Notes under the pieces: generated by a model
Told to the model about the DNA's origin: nothing
Database searches by the model: none
Seen by the model: the letters and a program-made list of their open reading frames with translations, nothing else
Position numbers and translations under genes: made by a program
Part shown: piece by piece, positions 34,724 to 43,547 of the stretch
Layout of the letters: each line of letters begins with the position of its first letter
How positions within the stretch are numbered: position 1 is the stretch's first letter
Source of the DNA: Opitutia bacterium UBA957
GTDB lineage: Bacteria; Verrucomicrobiota; Verrucomicrobiia; Opitutales; UBA953
Length of the DNA: 64,000 nt
Direction: 5' to 3'
Assembly (NCBI GenBank): GCA_002293065.1
Contig: DBCN01000140.1
Span: 8,537 to 72,536 of the forward strand

Positions 34724-36037
34724 TCAGGCTGGACGCGACGGGGCTTTCGGCATCACCAGGACCTTGTCGAGGCGATGGTGGTCCATGTCGATGACCTCGA
34801 AGATGACGCCCAAAGCTTCGACGCGGTCGCCTTCCTTGGGAATGCGCCCGAGTGAGCGCATCAAGAATCCAGCAACCGTCGTGAAACTGCCGGTACCTTC
34901 CCCCGGGAATTTCCCGATGAGGCCGGTTTGCTCACGAAAATCCTCCAAGGTGACGACGGCGTCCACGAGCCAGCTGCCGTCTTCGCGGCGGCGGACCGGT
35001 TTGGCATGGGTCGTCGGGGTACCTTCGTTCGGGAGTTCCCCGACCACCGATTCCAGGACGTCATTCAAGGTCACGACTCCGCGTACGCGGGCGAATTCAT
35101 CGACCACCAGCGCCATGTGGATCTTATCCTTCCGGAACTTCTCCAAGAGCTGCGTGGCCGTGTTGTGCGGGGTCACCGTCGGCGCTTCCGTCAGCACGTC
35201 CTTGATCGACGCGGCGCCGGCCAGCGAAAGGTTCGCCCACAAGCGCTTGACGGAGACGACGCCCAGCGGTTTGTCGGGCGAATCCTGAAAGACGGGGAAC
35301 CAGGTGTGTCCCGAAGCCACAATCTTGCGCCAGTTGACTTCATCCGGGTCGGCGAGGTTGAGCCAGACGACACGGTTGCTCGGCGTCATCAGTTGTTCGG
35401 CCGTCGTTCCGTCCATCGCCAAGGCGCCATGCACCATGCGGTGCTCGGAGGCATGCAAGACGCCCGAGGCCATGCCTTGGTCGACCATCATGCGCAGTTC
35501 ATCTTCCGACATCGAATCTTCGGGGGCCCGGCGTCGACCAAAGATACCGAGCACCAGGTCGGCGGCGAAGCTCAAGGTGCCGACCAAGGGCGACGCCAAA
35601 AAGGAGATCACCATCATGGGGCGCGACAGCAGGACCGCGAGGCCCTCCGGGTCCGAAAGGCCCAAGCGCTTGGGGACGATTTCGGCGAAGACGATCGTCA
35701 TCGAACCGATCACGAAAGATACGCTCAAACGGGAAAAGCCGTCCGCGTTGTCGTGCAGCCACGACCAACTGCTCGCCTCGAGATACGGCTGAAGGTAGGC
35801 GGCGAGCGGGGCGCCCCCGAAGGTGGCGGCGATGATGCTGCCAAAGGTCAGCCCGACCTGGACCGTGGAAAGAAACTTCGAAGGATTGGCGAGCAGTTCG
35901 AGGGCGGCTTTGGCGCCTTTGCTGCCATCTTCGGCGAGCCGTTGCAGGCGACGCCGGTTGGACGACACCAGCGCCATTTCGGAGAGTTCGAACAATCCGA
36001 TGGTTGCCCAACAGGCCAAAATCACTATGAATTCCAC
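34724..36037 (-). CDS. CNNM/CorC (hemolysin C) family membrane protein with CBS pair
   Basis: The 437-residue protein has an N-terminal DUF21/CNNM membrane domain (about 1-190, with GLFELSEMALVSSNRRRL and IVPKRLGL). A CBS pair (about 205-330) and a CorC_HlyC transporter-associated domain (about 345-430) follow. Family members are implicated in magnesium or cobalt efflux. The hemolysin name is historical. The start is a GTG at 36037. It is divergent from nadB and convergent with hisF. Confidence 0.92.
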   Translation of the reverse strand: MEFIVILACWATIGLFELSEMALVSSNRRRLQRLAEDGSKGAKAALELLANPSKFLSTVQVGLTFGSIIAATFGGAPLAAYLQPYLEASSWSWLHDNADGFSRLSVSFVIGSMTIVFAEIVPKRLGLSDPEGLAVLLSRPMMVISFLASPLVGTLSFAADLVLGIFGRRRAPEDSMSEDELRMMVDQGMASGVLHASEHRMVHGALAMDGTTAEQLMTPSNRVVWLNLADPDEVNWRKIVASGHTWFPVFQDSPDKPLGVVSVKRLWANLSLAGAASIKDVLTEAPTVTPHNTATQLLEKFRKDKIHMALVVDEFARVRGVVTLNDVLESVVGELPNEGTPTTHAKPVRRREDGSWLVDAVVTLEDFREQTGLIGKFPGEGTGSFTTVAGFLMRSLGRIPKEGDRVEALGVIFEVIDMDHHRLDKVLVMPKAPSRPA

Positions 36038-36116
36038 CCTGCAGGCGTATGGAATGTTCCGAAAACAGTCAAATCCGCTTGTTCACACCCTGACTAACCC
36101 TACTTTTCGAATCTTC

Positions 36117-37727
36117 ATGACTCCGCATTTTGACGCCATTGTCGTAGGGAGTGGGATTGGCGGGCTCAGTTTTGCGCTCAATTTGGCCAACCGAGGGCAT
36201 TCCGTCGCCATCGTGACCAAGAAGACGAGCTCGGAGTCGAACACGAATTGGGCCCAGGGAGGTATCGCGTGCGTCACCGATCAGGCCGATGATTTTCAGA
36301 GTCACGTGCAGGATACGCTGTCGGCCGGTGATGGGCTTTGTGATGGGGACGTGGTGCGGCACATCATCGAGGCTGGACCGGCGCGCGTGGCTGAACTGAT
36401 CGCGTGGGGCGTCGAATTCGAGAACGGCGCCGATGGTCGACCCGACCTGGGGCGTGAAGGCGGCCACTCGAAGCGCCGCATCTTGCATGCCCGCGACATG
36501 ACCGGTCGGGCGATCGAGTCCGCCCTGCTCCGGGCCGTCGCCCGCCAGCCGAAGGTCAAGATGTTGGAACACCATCTCGCCGTCGATCTGCTGACGAACG
36601 CCAAGCTCGGCGGCTGCCAGGTGGGTTCGGCTGACGACCGCGTCTATGGGTTGCATGTGCTGAACACCCAAGCGGGTCGGGTCGAGACGCTCTCGGCGTT
36701 CACGGTCATCCTGGCGACGGGCGGTCTGGGCCAAGTCTACCAATTCACGACCAATCCCGACATCGCGACCGGCGACGGCATCGCCATGGCCTATCGCGCG
36801 GGGGCCGAAGTCCGTGACATGGAGATGGTGCAGTTTCATCCCACGGCGCTGAAGGCCCCCGACGGCAGTCGGGCTTTGATTTCGGAGGCTGTGCGCGGCG
36901 AAGGCGCCATCTTGCGCGACCTTTCGGGCCGCGCCTTCATGAAGGCTTTCCACCCCCTCGGCGACTTGGCTCCACGCGACATCGTGGCCCGTGCCATCGA
37001 CTCGGTGATGAAGCGCGATGGCTCGCCGCATGTGCTCTTGGATGCCACCCAAGTCGCGCCGGGGCATCTTCCCGATCGCTTTCCGCATATCTACGAGACC
37101 TGCCGCAAGGCGGGTTTCGATTTGGCTACCCAGGCGATACCCGTCGTCCCGGCGGCCCACTACCTCTGTGGGGGGGTTGCGACCGATCTGAGCGGTCAAA
37201 CGACCATCCGCGGCCTCTTCGCGGTCGGCGAGGTCGCCTGCACCGGCTTGCATGGCGCCAATCGGTTGGCCTCCAATTCGCTCCTGGAAGCCGTCGTGCT
37301 GGCCCATGACGGGGCTTTGGCGGCTGAAGCGGACATCCGCGAAGCGCACCGCCCTGCCCTTCCCCTGCCGGCCTGGGTGGACGGTTCCGCCGGCGACCCG
37401 GATGAGCGCGTCGTGCTCACGCATAACTGGGATGAGCTGCGTCGAACGATGTGGGATTATGTCGGCATCGTCCGCTCGACCAAGCGTCTGCAGCGGGCGC
37501 GCACGCGTATCGGCACCTTGGCCGACGAAGTGCGCGAGTACTATTGGAATTTCCGCGTGGAGCCGCGTCTGCTGGAATTGCGTAACCTTATCCAAGTCGC
37601 GGAGTTGATCATCGATTGCGCGCTCCAGCGGCATGAAAGCCGCGGGTTGCACTTCACTTTGGATTACCCCAGCAAACGGCCGGAGGCCCGTCATACTTCC
37701 GTCCGCCGTCCGCAGAGCCGGCCATGA
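36117..37727 (+). CDS. nadB: L-aspartate oxidase
   Basis: The 536-residue flavoprotein starts NAD synthesis by oxidising aspartate to iminoaspartate. It has the FAD motif GSGIGGLSFALNLA, SNTNWAQGGIAC, the substrate-site segments EMVQFHPTAL and ISEAVRGEGAILR, and GLHGANRLASNSLLEAVV. I chose the ATG at 36117 because the FAD strand begins directly after it. A weak promoter, TTGTTC-16-TACTTT (36079-36106), sits close by. Its stop overlaps the panE start by four bases. Confidence 0.96.
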   Translation: MTPHFDAIVVGSGIGGLSFALNLANRGHSVAIVTKKTSSESNTNWAQGGIACVTDQADDFQSHVQDTLSAGDGLCDGDVVRHIIEAGPARVAELIAWGVEFENGADGRPDLGREGGHSKRRILHARDMTGRAIESALLRAVARQPKVKMLEHHLAVDLLTNAKLGGCQVGSADDRVYGLHVLNTQAGRVETLSAFTVILATGGLGQVYQFTTNPDIATGDGIAMAYRAGAEVRDMEMVQFHPTALKAPDGSRALISEAVRGEGAILRDLSGRAFMKAFHPLGDLAPRDIVARAIDSVMKRDGSPHVLLDATQVAPGHLPDRFPHIYETCRKAGFDLATQAIPVVPAAHYLCGGVATDLSGQTTIRGLFAVGEVACTGLHGANRLASNSLLEAVVLAHDGALAAEADIREAHRPALPLPAWVDGSAGDPDERVVLTHNWDELRRTMWDYVGIVRSTKRLQRARTRIGTLADEVREYYWNFRVEPRLLELRNLIQVAELIIDCALQRHESRGLHFTLDYPSKRPEARHTSVRRPQSRP

Positions 37728-38635
37728 AGGTTGCGATCGTCGGCGCGGGCGCGGTGGGCGGTTGGTATGGAGGTCTTTTGGCCTTGGCGGGCCACGCGGT
37801 GCACGCGCTCAGCCGCAGCGATCACGCAGTGCTCTCGCGGCACGGTTTGGTCATGCGGGGCCGGGACGGCGAACGGACGGTGCGCTTCGCGTCGGCTTCG
37901 CCGAGCGGCGCGGGTCTTGGGCCGTGCGACCTCATCGTCGTGGCGGCGAAGGCGACGGCCAACGCGGTCTTACCGGACTTGGTGCGACCGTTGGTCGGTC
38001 CGCGCACCGTCTTGCTCACGTTGCAGAACGGCATGGGTAACGTCGAAGCCTTCCAGGCGGTCGTGCCGCTCGCTCGGGTGGTCGCGGGCTTGTGTTTCGT
38101 ATGCATCAACCGCGTCGAGCCAGGGGTCGTTTCCAATACCCATGCGGGCTATGTCCGAATGGCCGCCGCCGAAGGCCCCATCAACCCGGCGGTCACCCAG
38201 TGCGTCGAGGCGTTCAAGGCCGCGGGCGTGGACTGTCGGGCGGAGGACTCCTTGGAAGCCGTCCTCTGGAAGAAGCTCTGCTGGAATATCCCTTTCAATG
38301 GTTTGGCCATCGCGGCGGGCGGCATCACGACGGACCTGATCCTGGCCGATCCGGTGCTGAAGGCCCGGGCCCGCCGCCTCATGGAAGAGGTGCGGGTCGC
38401 GGCGGCCTTGCGGGGGCATGTCGTCACCGAAAAGCACCTGCAGGCGCAGTTCGACGTCACGGAGGGCATGGGTCCCTACCGCCCCTCCAGCCTCATCGAT
38501 TACCTCGAAGAGCGTGAAGTCGAAGTGAGCGGCATCTGGGCGGAGCCGCTCCGACGCGGATTGGCCGCAGGCGCCCAAATGCCCGAACTCGCGCTGCTCA
38601 AGCAGGAGATCGAAGCGCGGCTCAGGGCCCGTTGA
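37724..38635 (+). CDS. panE: 2-dehydropantoate 2-reductase
   Basis: The 303-residue protein has the NADP motif VGAGAVGGWYGGLLA (residues 6-20) and the family segments LLTLQNGMGNVEAF and KLCWNIPFNGLA (with the catalytic lysine). SSLIDYLEEREVEVSGIWAE is the usual C-terminal block. It makes pantoate for coenzyme A. ATGA overlap with nadB indicates translational coupling of two cofactor pathways. panD lies elsewhere in this window. Ketopantoate-reductase-like paralogues with other substrates exist, so the substrate is likely but not certain. Confidence 0.9.
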   Translation: MKVAIVGAGAVGGWYGGLLALAGHAVHALSRSDHAVLSRHGLVMRGRDGERTVRFASASPSGAGLGPCDLIVVAAKATANAVLPDLVRPLVGPRTVLLTLQNGMGNVEAFQAVVPLARVVAGLCFVCINRVEPGVVSNTHAGYVRMAAAEGPINPAVTQCVEAFKAAGVDCRAEDSLEAVLWKKLCWNIPFNGLAIAAGGITTDLILADPVLKARARRLMEEVRVAAALRGHVVTEKHLQAQFDVTEGMGPYRPSSLIDYLEEREVEVSGIWAEPLRRGLAAGAQMPELALLKQEIEARLRAR

Positions 38636-39091
38636 TTACTTCTTCGCAGGAGCCGGGAGGCCCTTGAGGATCGTGGTCACCTCGGCGGTGGCGCGGCTCT
38701 CGTTCCAGAAATTGGCGGCCACCGCAGGTCCGGAATTACCGTCAAACAAACGGCGATTGGACTTATCGAAAAGCGACAGCGAGAGGCTGACTTTGGGGAT
38801 GTCCGAGCGGTTGTCGGTGCTCTTCTGGGTTTGCCAGCTGCTGCGGAGCACGGCATCCGCTTCGCCTTCCGTCGCGACGACGGTGAACCCTTGGGCCGAC
38901 AAGGCGTGCACACCGGCGTCATGGACCGCGTTGGCGAGGATGTCGGTGGCGTGCAAGGAAGAGGCGGCGACGTCGCGGACGAAGACCTTGGAGACCGGGC
39001 CGCGGGCCGCGGGGGTGGCGGTATTGCAGCCAATGGTGGCGAGGGCGGAGAGTCCGAGAATGGTCAGCAGGGCTAGGCGGGGTAGGTGCAT
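38636..39091 (-). CDS. small putative lipoprotein, function unknown
   Basis: With the ATG at 39091 this is a 151-residue protein with a signal peptide (MHLPRLALLTILGLSALA) and a possible lipobox around TIGC, which is not ideal at position -3. The mature part is an alpha/beta domain resembling small envelope lipoproteins that compute from repeated beta strands; I cannot name it. Its stop directly abuts the convergent panE stop. The 154-base gap before the HAD gene serves as the shared upstream region. Confidence 0.8.
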   Translation of the reverse strand: MHLPRLALLTILGLSALATIGCNTATPAARGPVSKVFVRDVAASSLHATDILANAVHDAGVHALSAQGFTVVATEGEADAVLRSSWQTQKSTDNRSDIPKVSLSLSLFDKSNRRLFDGNSGPAVAANFWNESRATAEVTTILKGLPAPAKK

Positions 39092-39147
39092 AACTTGTTT
39101 ATGACTTGGGTTGGCGATTAGACAAGCAGGGACATGATGGTGGTACC

Positions 39148-39163
39148 TGGGGGGTCTCCCCCA
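39148..39163. repeat. GC hairpin in the divergent gap before the HAD-DciA gene
   Basis: TGGGGG and CCCCCA pair around a GTCT loop. The element lies in the 154-base region (39092-39245) between the divergent lipoprotein and HAD-DciA genes. No T-tract follows on either strand, so it is not a standard terminator. The rest of this gap shows no gene. Confidence 0.35.
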
Positions 39164-39245
39164 ACGCCGTCTTTCCTGCAATTTCGATGAATTCCCGTCC
39201 TGCCACTCCTACCTCCGACCGCCGTTCGGTGCGCATCCCGCTGTC

Positions 39246-40301
39246 ATGGCTAGCGTAAAGGCCATCACCTTCGATTTGGCCGGGACGGTCCTCTTTCCCC
39301 ATCCCTCGGTGGGGGCGGTGTATTCCGCCTGCGCGCGGAAGCATGGCATTGAAGTCGCGGCTGCGGAATTGGAGGGTGCGTTTGCTTCGGCTTTACGCTC
39401 GGCCAATAAGCAAGCGAAAGCGGAAGCCTTTTGGCGCGAGGTGGTCGAACGGACCTTTGGCTCCCACTTGCCCGCCTCCCGGGCCGACGCGGTTTTCAAG
39501 GAATGTTGGCACGCCTTCGCCGACGCCAAGGCTTGGCGCGTCGCCATGGGGATGGTCAGCGTGCTGGGGGCCCTGAAATTCCTCGGCATCAAGGTGGCCG
39601 TGCTGTCGAATGCCGATGTCCGCATGCGTCAGGTGCTGGAACAAAAGGACCTCGCCCGCCATTTCGACGGCATCTACCTCTCGGAGGAGATCGGTTGCGC
39701 GAAGCCTGACGCCCGCGCTTACGCCCATGCGGCCCGGAGTCTTGGCGTGGCGTTGACGGCGCTGGTGCATGTCGGGGATAGTCCCGTCGAGGACGGCGAA
39801 GGCCCACGTAATGCCGGCGCGGTTGGCGTGATCGTCGGCGGTCGCCATGCGCCCGAAAAATGCCTCCGGGCGGAACGGCTGGCGGAAGTCCCGAAACTGA
39901 TCCAAGCGCTGCTGACCGAAGGCAAGACCAAGGGGAAGTTCTCGCGCCATGTCGTCAACCTGCTCGCGAACCTTCGCGGGGTCCCGGAGGACCGCGGTCG
40001 TTCCACGGACCGCGAATTGAAGACGCTGGATGAAGCGATGGGCGAGGCCTTCAAGAAGATGCGGCTCGATAAGCCGGTCCCGGAGGATGTCATCATCGCC
40101 CACTGGAGCGAGTTGCTGCCGATGAAGCTGGCGCGACGCACGGCGCCTCTGAAGATGGTCGAGGGCGGCCGGCTCGTGATCCAATGCGAGAACGCGGTCA
40201 TCAAGTCGGAGCTCCGCTTCCACGAACGTTCCCTCCTGGCCAAGATCCGCGAATTGCCCGGCTGCACGGAGGTCAAAGCCCTCGCCTTCGTGAACGCCTG
40301 A
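39246..40301 (+). CDS. fusion of HAD-family hydrolase and DUF721/DciA-like domain
   Basis: This single 351-residue frame joins two unrelated domains. Residues 1-225 are a HAD hydrolase: nucleophile D10 in FDLAGTV (the usual second Asp is Ala, as in phosphonatase-like members), VAVLSNAD, CAKPDARAYAHAA and HVGDSPVEDGEG. Residues 232-351 match the DUF721/DciA helicase-loader layout: FSRHVVNLLANLRGVPED, IIAHWSELLPMKLARRTAPL, then GGRLVIQCENAVIKSELRFH. No start codon or frameshift lies at the junction, so it reads as a real fusion. DciA domains help load DnaB. A HAD partner is unexpected. Its stop abuts the convergent Minf_1886 gene. Confidence 0.85.
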   Translation: MASVKAITFDLAGTVLFPHPSVGAVYSACARKHGIEVAAAELEGAFASALRSANKQAKAEAFWREVVERTFGSHLPASRADAVFKECWHAFADAKAWRVAMGMVSVLGALKFLGIKVAVLSNADVRMRQVLEQKDLARHFDGIYLSEEIGCAKPDARAYAHAARSLGVALTALVHVGDSPVEDGEGPRNAGAVGVIVGGRHAPEKCLRAERLAEVPKLIQALLTEGKTKGKFSRHVVNLLANLRGVPEDRGRSTDRELKTLDEAMGEAFKKMRLDKPVPEDVIIAHWSELLPMKLARRTAPLKMVEGGRLVIQCENAVIKSELRFHERSLLAKIRELPGCTEVKALAFVNA

Positions 40302-40697
40302 TCAAGCCTTCGTCTTGGGGTCGAACGGTTTCAGGAAGGTTTCCTTGAAGTCGTAGACGCCGCCGAAGTCTTCGAGGTTGTCCTCTTCGGAGCGACCGAA
40401 CAGGCCGGTGCTGATGATGTTGAAGACGATGTTGCCGACGTCGTCCGTCTTCTTGAGCCCCCAATTGCTGAGCAACTGGTAGGACATGGGGCCATAGGTC
40501 TCGAGGACGTGCTGCCGGAACCCTTCGAGCAATTGCGGTCCCGTGACATGCCGATTGACCAAGGGCTTCCCTTTCTTGGGTTCGCCGTGGACGATCTTCT
40601 GGGCATGGTCGAGGCTGAGGCGGACCAGGTCGTAGGCTTGCGGGCTGTACCGCTGATCTTTTTCGCGGACTTGCCGGATGGCGTCTTCGAAATCCAT
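40302..40697 (-). CDS. Minf_1886 family protein
   Basis: The 131-residue protein has the layout I associate with this verrucomicrobial/planctomycetal family: MDFEDAIRQVREKDQRYSPQ at the start, then RHVTGPQLLEGFRQHVLETY and GPMSYQLLSNWGLKKTDDVG. DNLEDFGGVYDFKETF lies near the end. The family has no established function. The ATG at 40697 follows the hisC stop by one base (TGAGATG), which suggests translational coupling. The similarity is from memory of the pattern, not a search. Confidence 0.85.
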   Translation of the reverse strand: MDFEDAIRQVREKDQRYSPQAYDLVRLSLDHAQKIVHGEPKKGKPLVNRHVTGPQLLEGFRQHVLETYGPMSYQLLSNWGLKKTDDVGNIVFNIISTGLFGRSEEDNLEDFGGVYDFKETFLKPFDPKTKA

Positions 40698-40698
40698 C

Positions 40699-41799
40699 TC
40701 AGCGTTGGGCCAGCTCCGCCAGCAGGCGGGCGTTTTGGGCGGTGGTCCCCACGGTGAGCCGCAGCCAGCCGACCATGCCGTAGCCACGGAGCGGTCGGAC
40801 GATGACGCCGGCCTTTTGGAGGCGGGTGAAGACGGCGTCGGCGTCGGGTATCTTGGCCGCCAGGAAGTTGGCTTTCCCGTCGATGTACTCGTAACCCAAG
40901 GCGGTGAGGCCCGCGGCCAACTGCGCCAAACCGGCGGCGTTCACCTGGCGGGTGCGCTGGACGAACTCGGTGTCGTCGAGGGCGGCTTCGGCGGCGGCCA
41001 AGGCTGGTAGGTTGACGTTGAACGGTTGGCGAACGCGGTTGAGCAGGCCGATGACTTCGGCGGAACCCATCATGTAGCCGACGCGCAAGCCAGCCAAGCC
41101 ATAGGCTTTGGAGAAGGTTCGCGAGACCACCACCTTGCGGCCGGATGCGATGAGGGGCCGAAGGTCAGCCGAGGCATCGAGGTATTCGGCGTAAGCTTCA
41201 TCGAGGCAGAAGATGACGTGTTCCGGCAAGGATTCCGCCAGGGCGATGATTTCCTTGGGGTCATCCGTGCCACCGGTGGGGTTGTTTGGGCTGGCGAGGA
41301 AGACGAGGCGGGTCCGCTCGGTGACGGCGGCCCGGAGGGCCTTGAGGTCGTGACGATAGCCCGGCATCGGCACTTCCACCGGCGTGGCGCCGAAGAGCAT
41401 CGTCGCGAGTTTGTAGACGATGAAGGCTTGCGAACCGAAGACGACTTCGTCGCCCGCGCGAAGGAAGGCCTGGGCGAGCAAAATCATCACTTCATTCGAG
41501 CCATTGCCGACGACGAAATTCTCGGGCTTCATCACCCAGTGCGACGCCAACTTCTCGCGGAGGAACGTGCAACCACCGTCGGGGTAGAGATGGCAGACCT
41601 GCAAGGCCTTCTGGGCGGCGGCCAAGCCTTTCGGCGATGGCCCCAGGGGGTTCTCGTTGGAAGCCAGCTTGATGACCGATGCCGGGTCCAAACCGAACTC
41701 GCGGGCTACGACCTCGATGGGACGGCCGGCCTCATAGACGGGCTGAGACAGGACGGGCCGATTGGCCAATTCGGAATAAGTCGGCATGGAAGAGACCAT
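40699..41799 (-). CDS. hisC: histidinol-phosphate aminotransferase
   Basis: The 366-residue fold-type I PLP enzyme has IKLASNENPLGPSPKG, FLASPNNPTGG, IFCLDEAYAEY, the Schiff-base lysine in RTFSKAYGLAGLRVGY, and a C-terminal GWLRLTVGT. It converts imidazole-acetol phosphate to histidinol phosphate. The start at 41799 is supported by AGGAG eight bases upstream; a second ATG at 41787 is possible. Some HisC paralogues act on aromatic amino acids. hisF in the window favours histidine synthesis. Confidence 0.92.
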   Translation of the reverse strand: MVSSMPTYSELANRPVLSQPVYEAGRPIEVVAREFGLDPASVIKLASNENPLGPSPKGLAAAQKALQVCHLYPDGGCTFLREKLASHWVMKPENFVVGNGSNEVMILLAQAFLRAGDEVVFGSQAFIVYKLATMLFGATPVEVPMPGYRHDLKALRAAVTERTRLVFLASPNNPTGGTDDPKEIIALAESLPEHVIFCLDEAYAEYLDASADLRPLIASGRKVVVSRTFSKAYGLAGLRVGYMMGSAEVIGLLNRVRQPFNVNLPALAAAEAALDDTEFVQRTRQVNAAGLAQLAAGLTALGYEYIDGKANFLAAKIPDADAVFTRLQKAGVIVRPLRGYGMVGWLRLTVGTTAQNARLLAELAQR

Positions 41800-41821
41800 C
41801 AAGGCTGCTCCTGACCGCTTT

Positions 41822-41853
41822 GGCAAGCGTGAGCCACACCCTCCCCGCTTGCC
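41822..41853. repeat. inverted repeat between divergent hisC and reductase genes
   Basis: Perfect 8-base arms GGCAAGCG (41822-41829) and CGCTTGCC (41846-41853) are separated by 16 bases. They lie in the 84-base divergent gap. The spacing suits a dimeric repressor or a hairpin. No regulator is known for it. Confidence 0.4.
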
Positions 41854-41883
41854 TCCGAGCCCGTAAACGCTACTTTTGATGCG

Positions 41884-42849
41884 ATGCGGATGATCGTCAC
41901 AGGCGCCAATGGTTTTGCCGGCCGCGAGGTCGTTTTGGCGGCGTTGCGCCGTGGGCATGAGGTCCTAGCCATCGGCGGTTCCAAGGCGGCGGTCGTACCC
42001 GACCTCCAGCGGTCGATCACGATGGACCTCCGCGATGTCGCGGCCGTGCAGTCCCTCATGCTCGAGGAGTTTCCGCAGGCCGTGATCAACTGCGCCGCCC
42101 TCGCGAGCATCGATGGCTGCGATCGCGAGCCGGAAAAGGCGGAAGCGTTGAACGTCGATCTCCCCCGCCGCTTGGCGCAGCTTTCCTTTCACGTCGGCGC
42201 CAAATTCATCCACCTTTCGACCGACATGGTGTTCGACGGCGAGGCCGGACGGTACGGCAATACGGCGGCGCCCGCTCCGTTGCATCTCTACGGTCGCACC
42301 AAGGCGGCCGGCGAAGTCGAAGTCCTCAAGTACGGTCGCGAGCACGCGGCGGTGATTCGGACTACTTTGCTCAACGGCAATTCCGGCACGGGCGATCGCG
42401 GGCTCCACGAACGGCTTTTCAAGGATTGGGCCGCCGGCAAACAGACGCCGCTGTTCACGGATGAGATTCGCCAGCCGGTCAGCTTGAGCAATTTGGCCGA
42501 TGCGGCGGTGGAGCTGTGCGAGCGCCCCAACCTCTCGGGGGTCTATCACTGGGCCGGCCTCGAACCGCTCAGTCGTTTCGAGATGGGGGTGAAGGTGGCC
42601 GAACACTTCGGGCTCGATCCGGAGAAACTCATCCGCCCCGCGCAACGGTGCGACGTGCCGCAACTCGGCCCGCGCCCGCGTGATTTAAGTCTGCAGCTGC
42701 ACCCGCTCGCGGGCAAGCTGCGCACCCCCGCCCAGCCCTTTGCGGACCAGTTGAACGAACTGCGCATCCCCCGTGGCGCCGAAACATGGTACGAACAGGC
42801 CACGGGCCGAAAGGTCGTGCGTTTGTTGGAAAAAGGCATAGACTTCTGA
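41884..42849 (+). CDS. RmlD-like extended SDR sugar-nucleotide reductase
   Basis: The 321-residue protein has the Rossmann motif VTGANGFAGREV and the AxxSxxxxC block CAALASIDGCD of dTDP-4-dehydrorhamnose reductases. The catalytic triad is T113 (LSTDMVFDG), Y136 and K140 (YGRTK), with the Rml-type LFTDEIRQPVSLSNLADA. RmlD finishes dTDP-L-rhamnose, but rmlA, rmlB and rmlC are not nearby. The protein could instead act like the RmlD-related MAT2B or another reductase. The lipoate-ligase-like gene starts one base after its stop. Confidence 0.85.
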   Translation: MRMIVTGANGFAGREVVLAALRRGHEVLAIGGSKAAVVPDLQRSITMDLRDVAAVQSLMLEEFPQAVINCAALASIDGCDREPEKAEALNVDLPRRLAQLSFHVGAKFIHLSTDMVFDGEAGRYGNTAAPAPLHLYGRTKAAGEVEVLKYGREHAAVIRTTLLNGNSGTGDRGLHERLFKDWAAGKQTPLFTDEIRQPVSLSNLADAAVELCERPNLSGVYHWAGLEPLSRFEMGVKVAEHFGLDPEKLIRPAQRCDVPQLGPRPRDLSLQLHPLAGKLRTPAQPFADQLNELRIPRGAETWYEQATGRKVVRLLEKGIDF

Positions 42850-42850
42850 G

Positions 42851-43546
42851 ATGGACGTTCTTCCCCGCCAAGCCGCCGATGCCGTCGCGAACATGGCCGC
42901 GGACCTGCTCTTGCTGGAAAAGTATCCGCACCCCGAGCGCGTCCGTTACCGGCCGTTCGCGTGGTCCGTGCCAGCCTTCACGTTTGGTATCTCGCAGAAG
43001 TGGGCGACCTACCGGGCGCTCGTGCCCGCCAACGCCCAACTGGTGCGTCGCGCCACGGGCGGCGGGTTGGTCTCGCACCTGGAGGATTGGACGTTTGCGG
43101 TGGTGCTGCCGACTGGTCACCCGCTGTACGAAGCCGATGCCATGGCAAGCTACGCGGCCGTGCACCAAGCCTTGGCCGAAGCGCTCTTGGCCCAAGGTCA
43201 GCCCGTCAAGCTGGCGCCCCTGCCCGCGGGTTCACGTCCCTTCCAGTCGCCGGACAACTGCGCCCAACGGGCTGAGCCCAATGACCTGGTCCGGTCGGAT
43301 GACGGCCGGAAAGTCGCCGGCGCCGCCCAAAAACGCACGCGGCACGGCTTGCTCTTGGAAGGTTATGTCTGGCGGCCCTTCCTGCCGGGCTGCGACTGGA
43401 ACCGCTTCGAGAAGGATTTCCCCGTGGCCCTGGGCAAGGTGCTGCAAAGCCCCCCCGTCGCCGTCACGGAACCGATCTACGATCAGCACGACCACGAGGA
43501 AACGTGGGCGCAGTTCAATTCCACGGACTGGAATCAGCGCATCTGA
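42851..43546 (+). CDS. lipoate--protein ligase A family protein
   Basis: The 231-residue protein has the BPL/LplA/LipB catalytic fold. RRATGGGLVSH (66-76) forms the lipoyl-adenylate loop and K154 in DGRKVAGAAQ is the conserved lysine. It lacks the C-terminal accessory domain of E. coli LplA, so it may be an octanoyl or lipoyl transferase of the LipM/LipL kind, or need a partner. It starts one base after the reductase gene and ends one base from the convergent mutS stop. Substrate is unproven. Confidence 0.85.
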   Translation: MDVLPRQAADAVANMAADLLLLEKYPHPERVRYRPFAWSVPAFTFGISQKWATYRALVPANAQLVRRATGGGLVSHLEDWTFAVVLPTGHPLYEADAMASYAAVHQALAEALLAQGQPVKLAPLPAGSRPFQSPDNCAQRAEPNDLVRSDDGRKVAGAAQKRTRHGLLLEGYVWRPFLPGCDWNRFEKDFPVALGKVLQSPPVAVTEPIYDQHDHEETWAQFNSTDWNQRI

Positions 43547-43547
43547 C

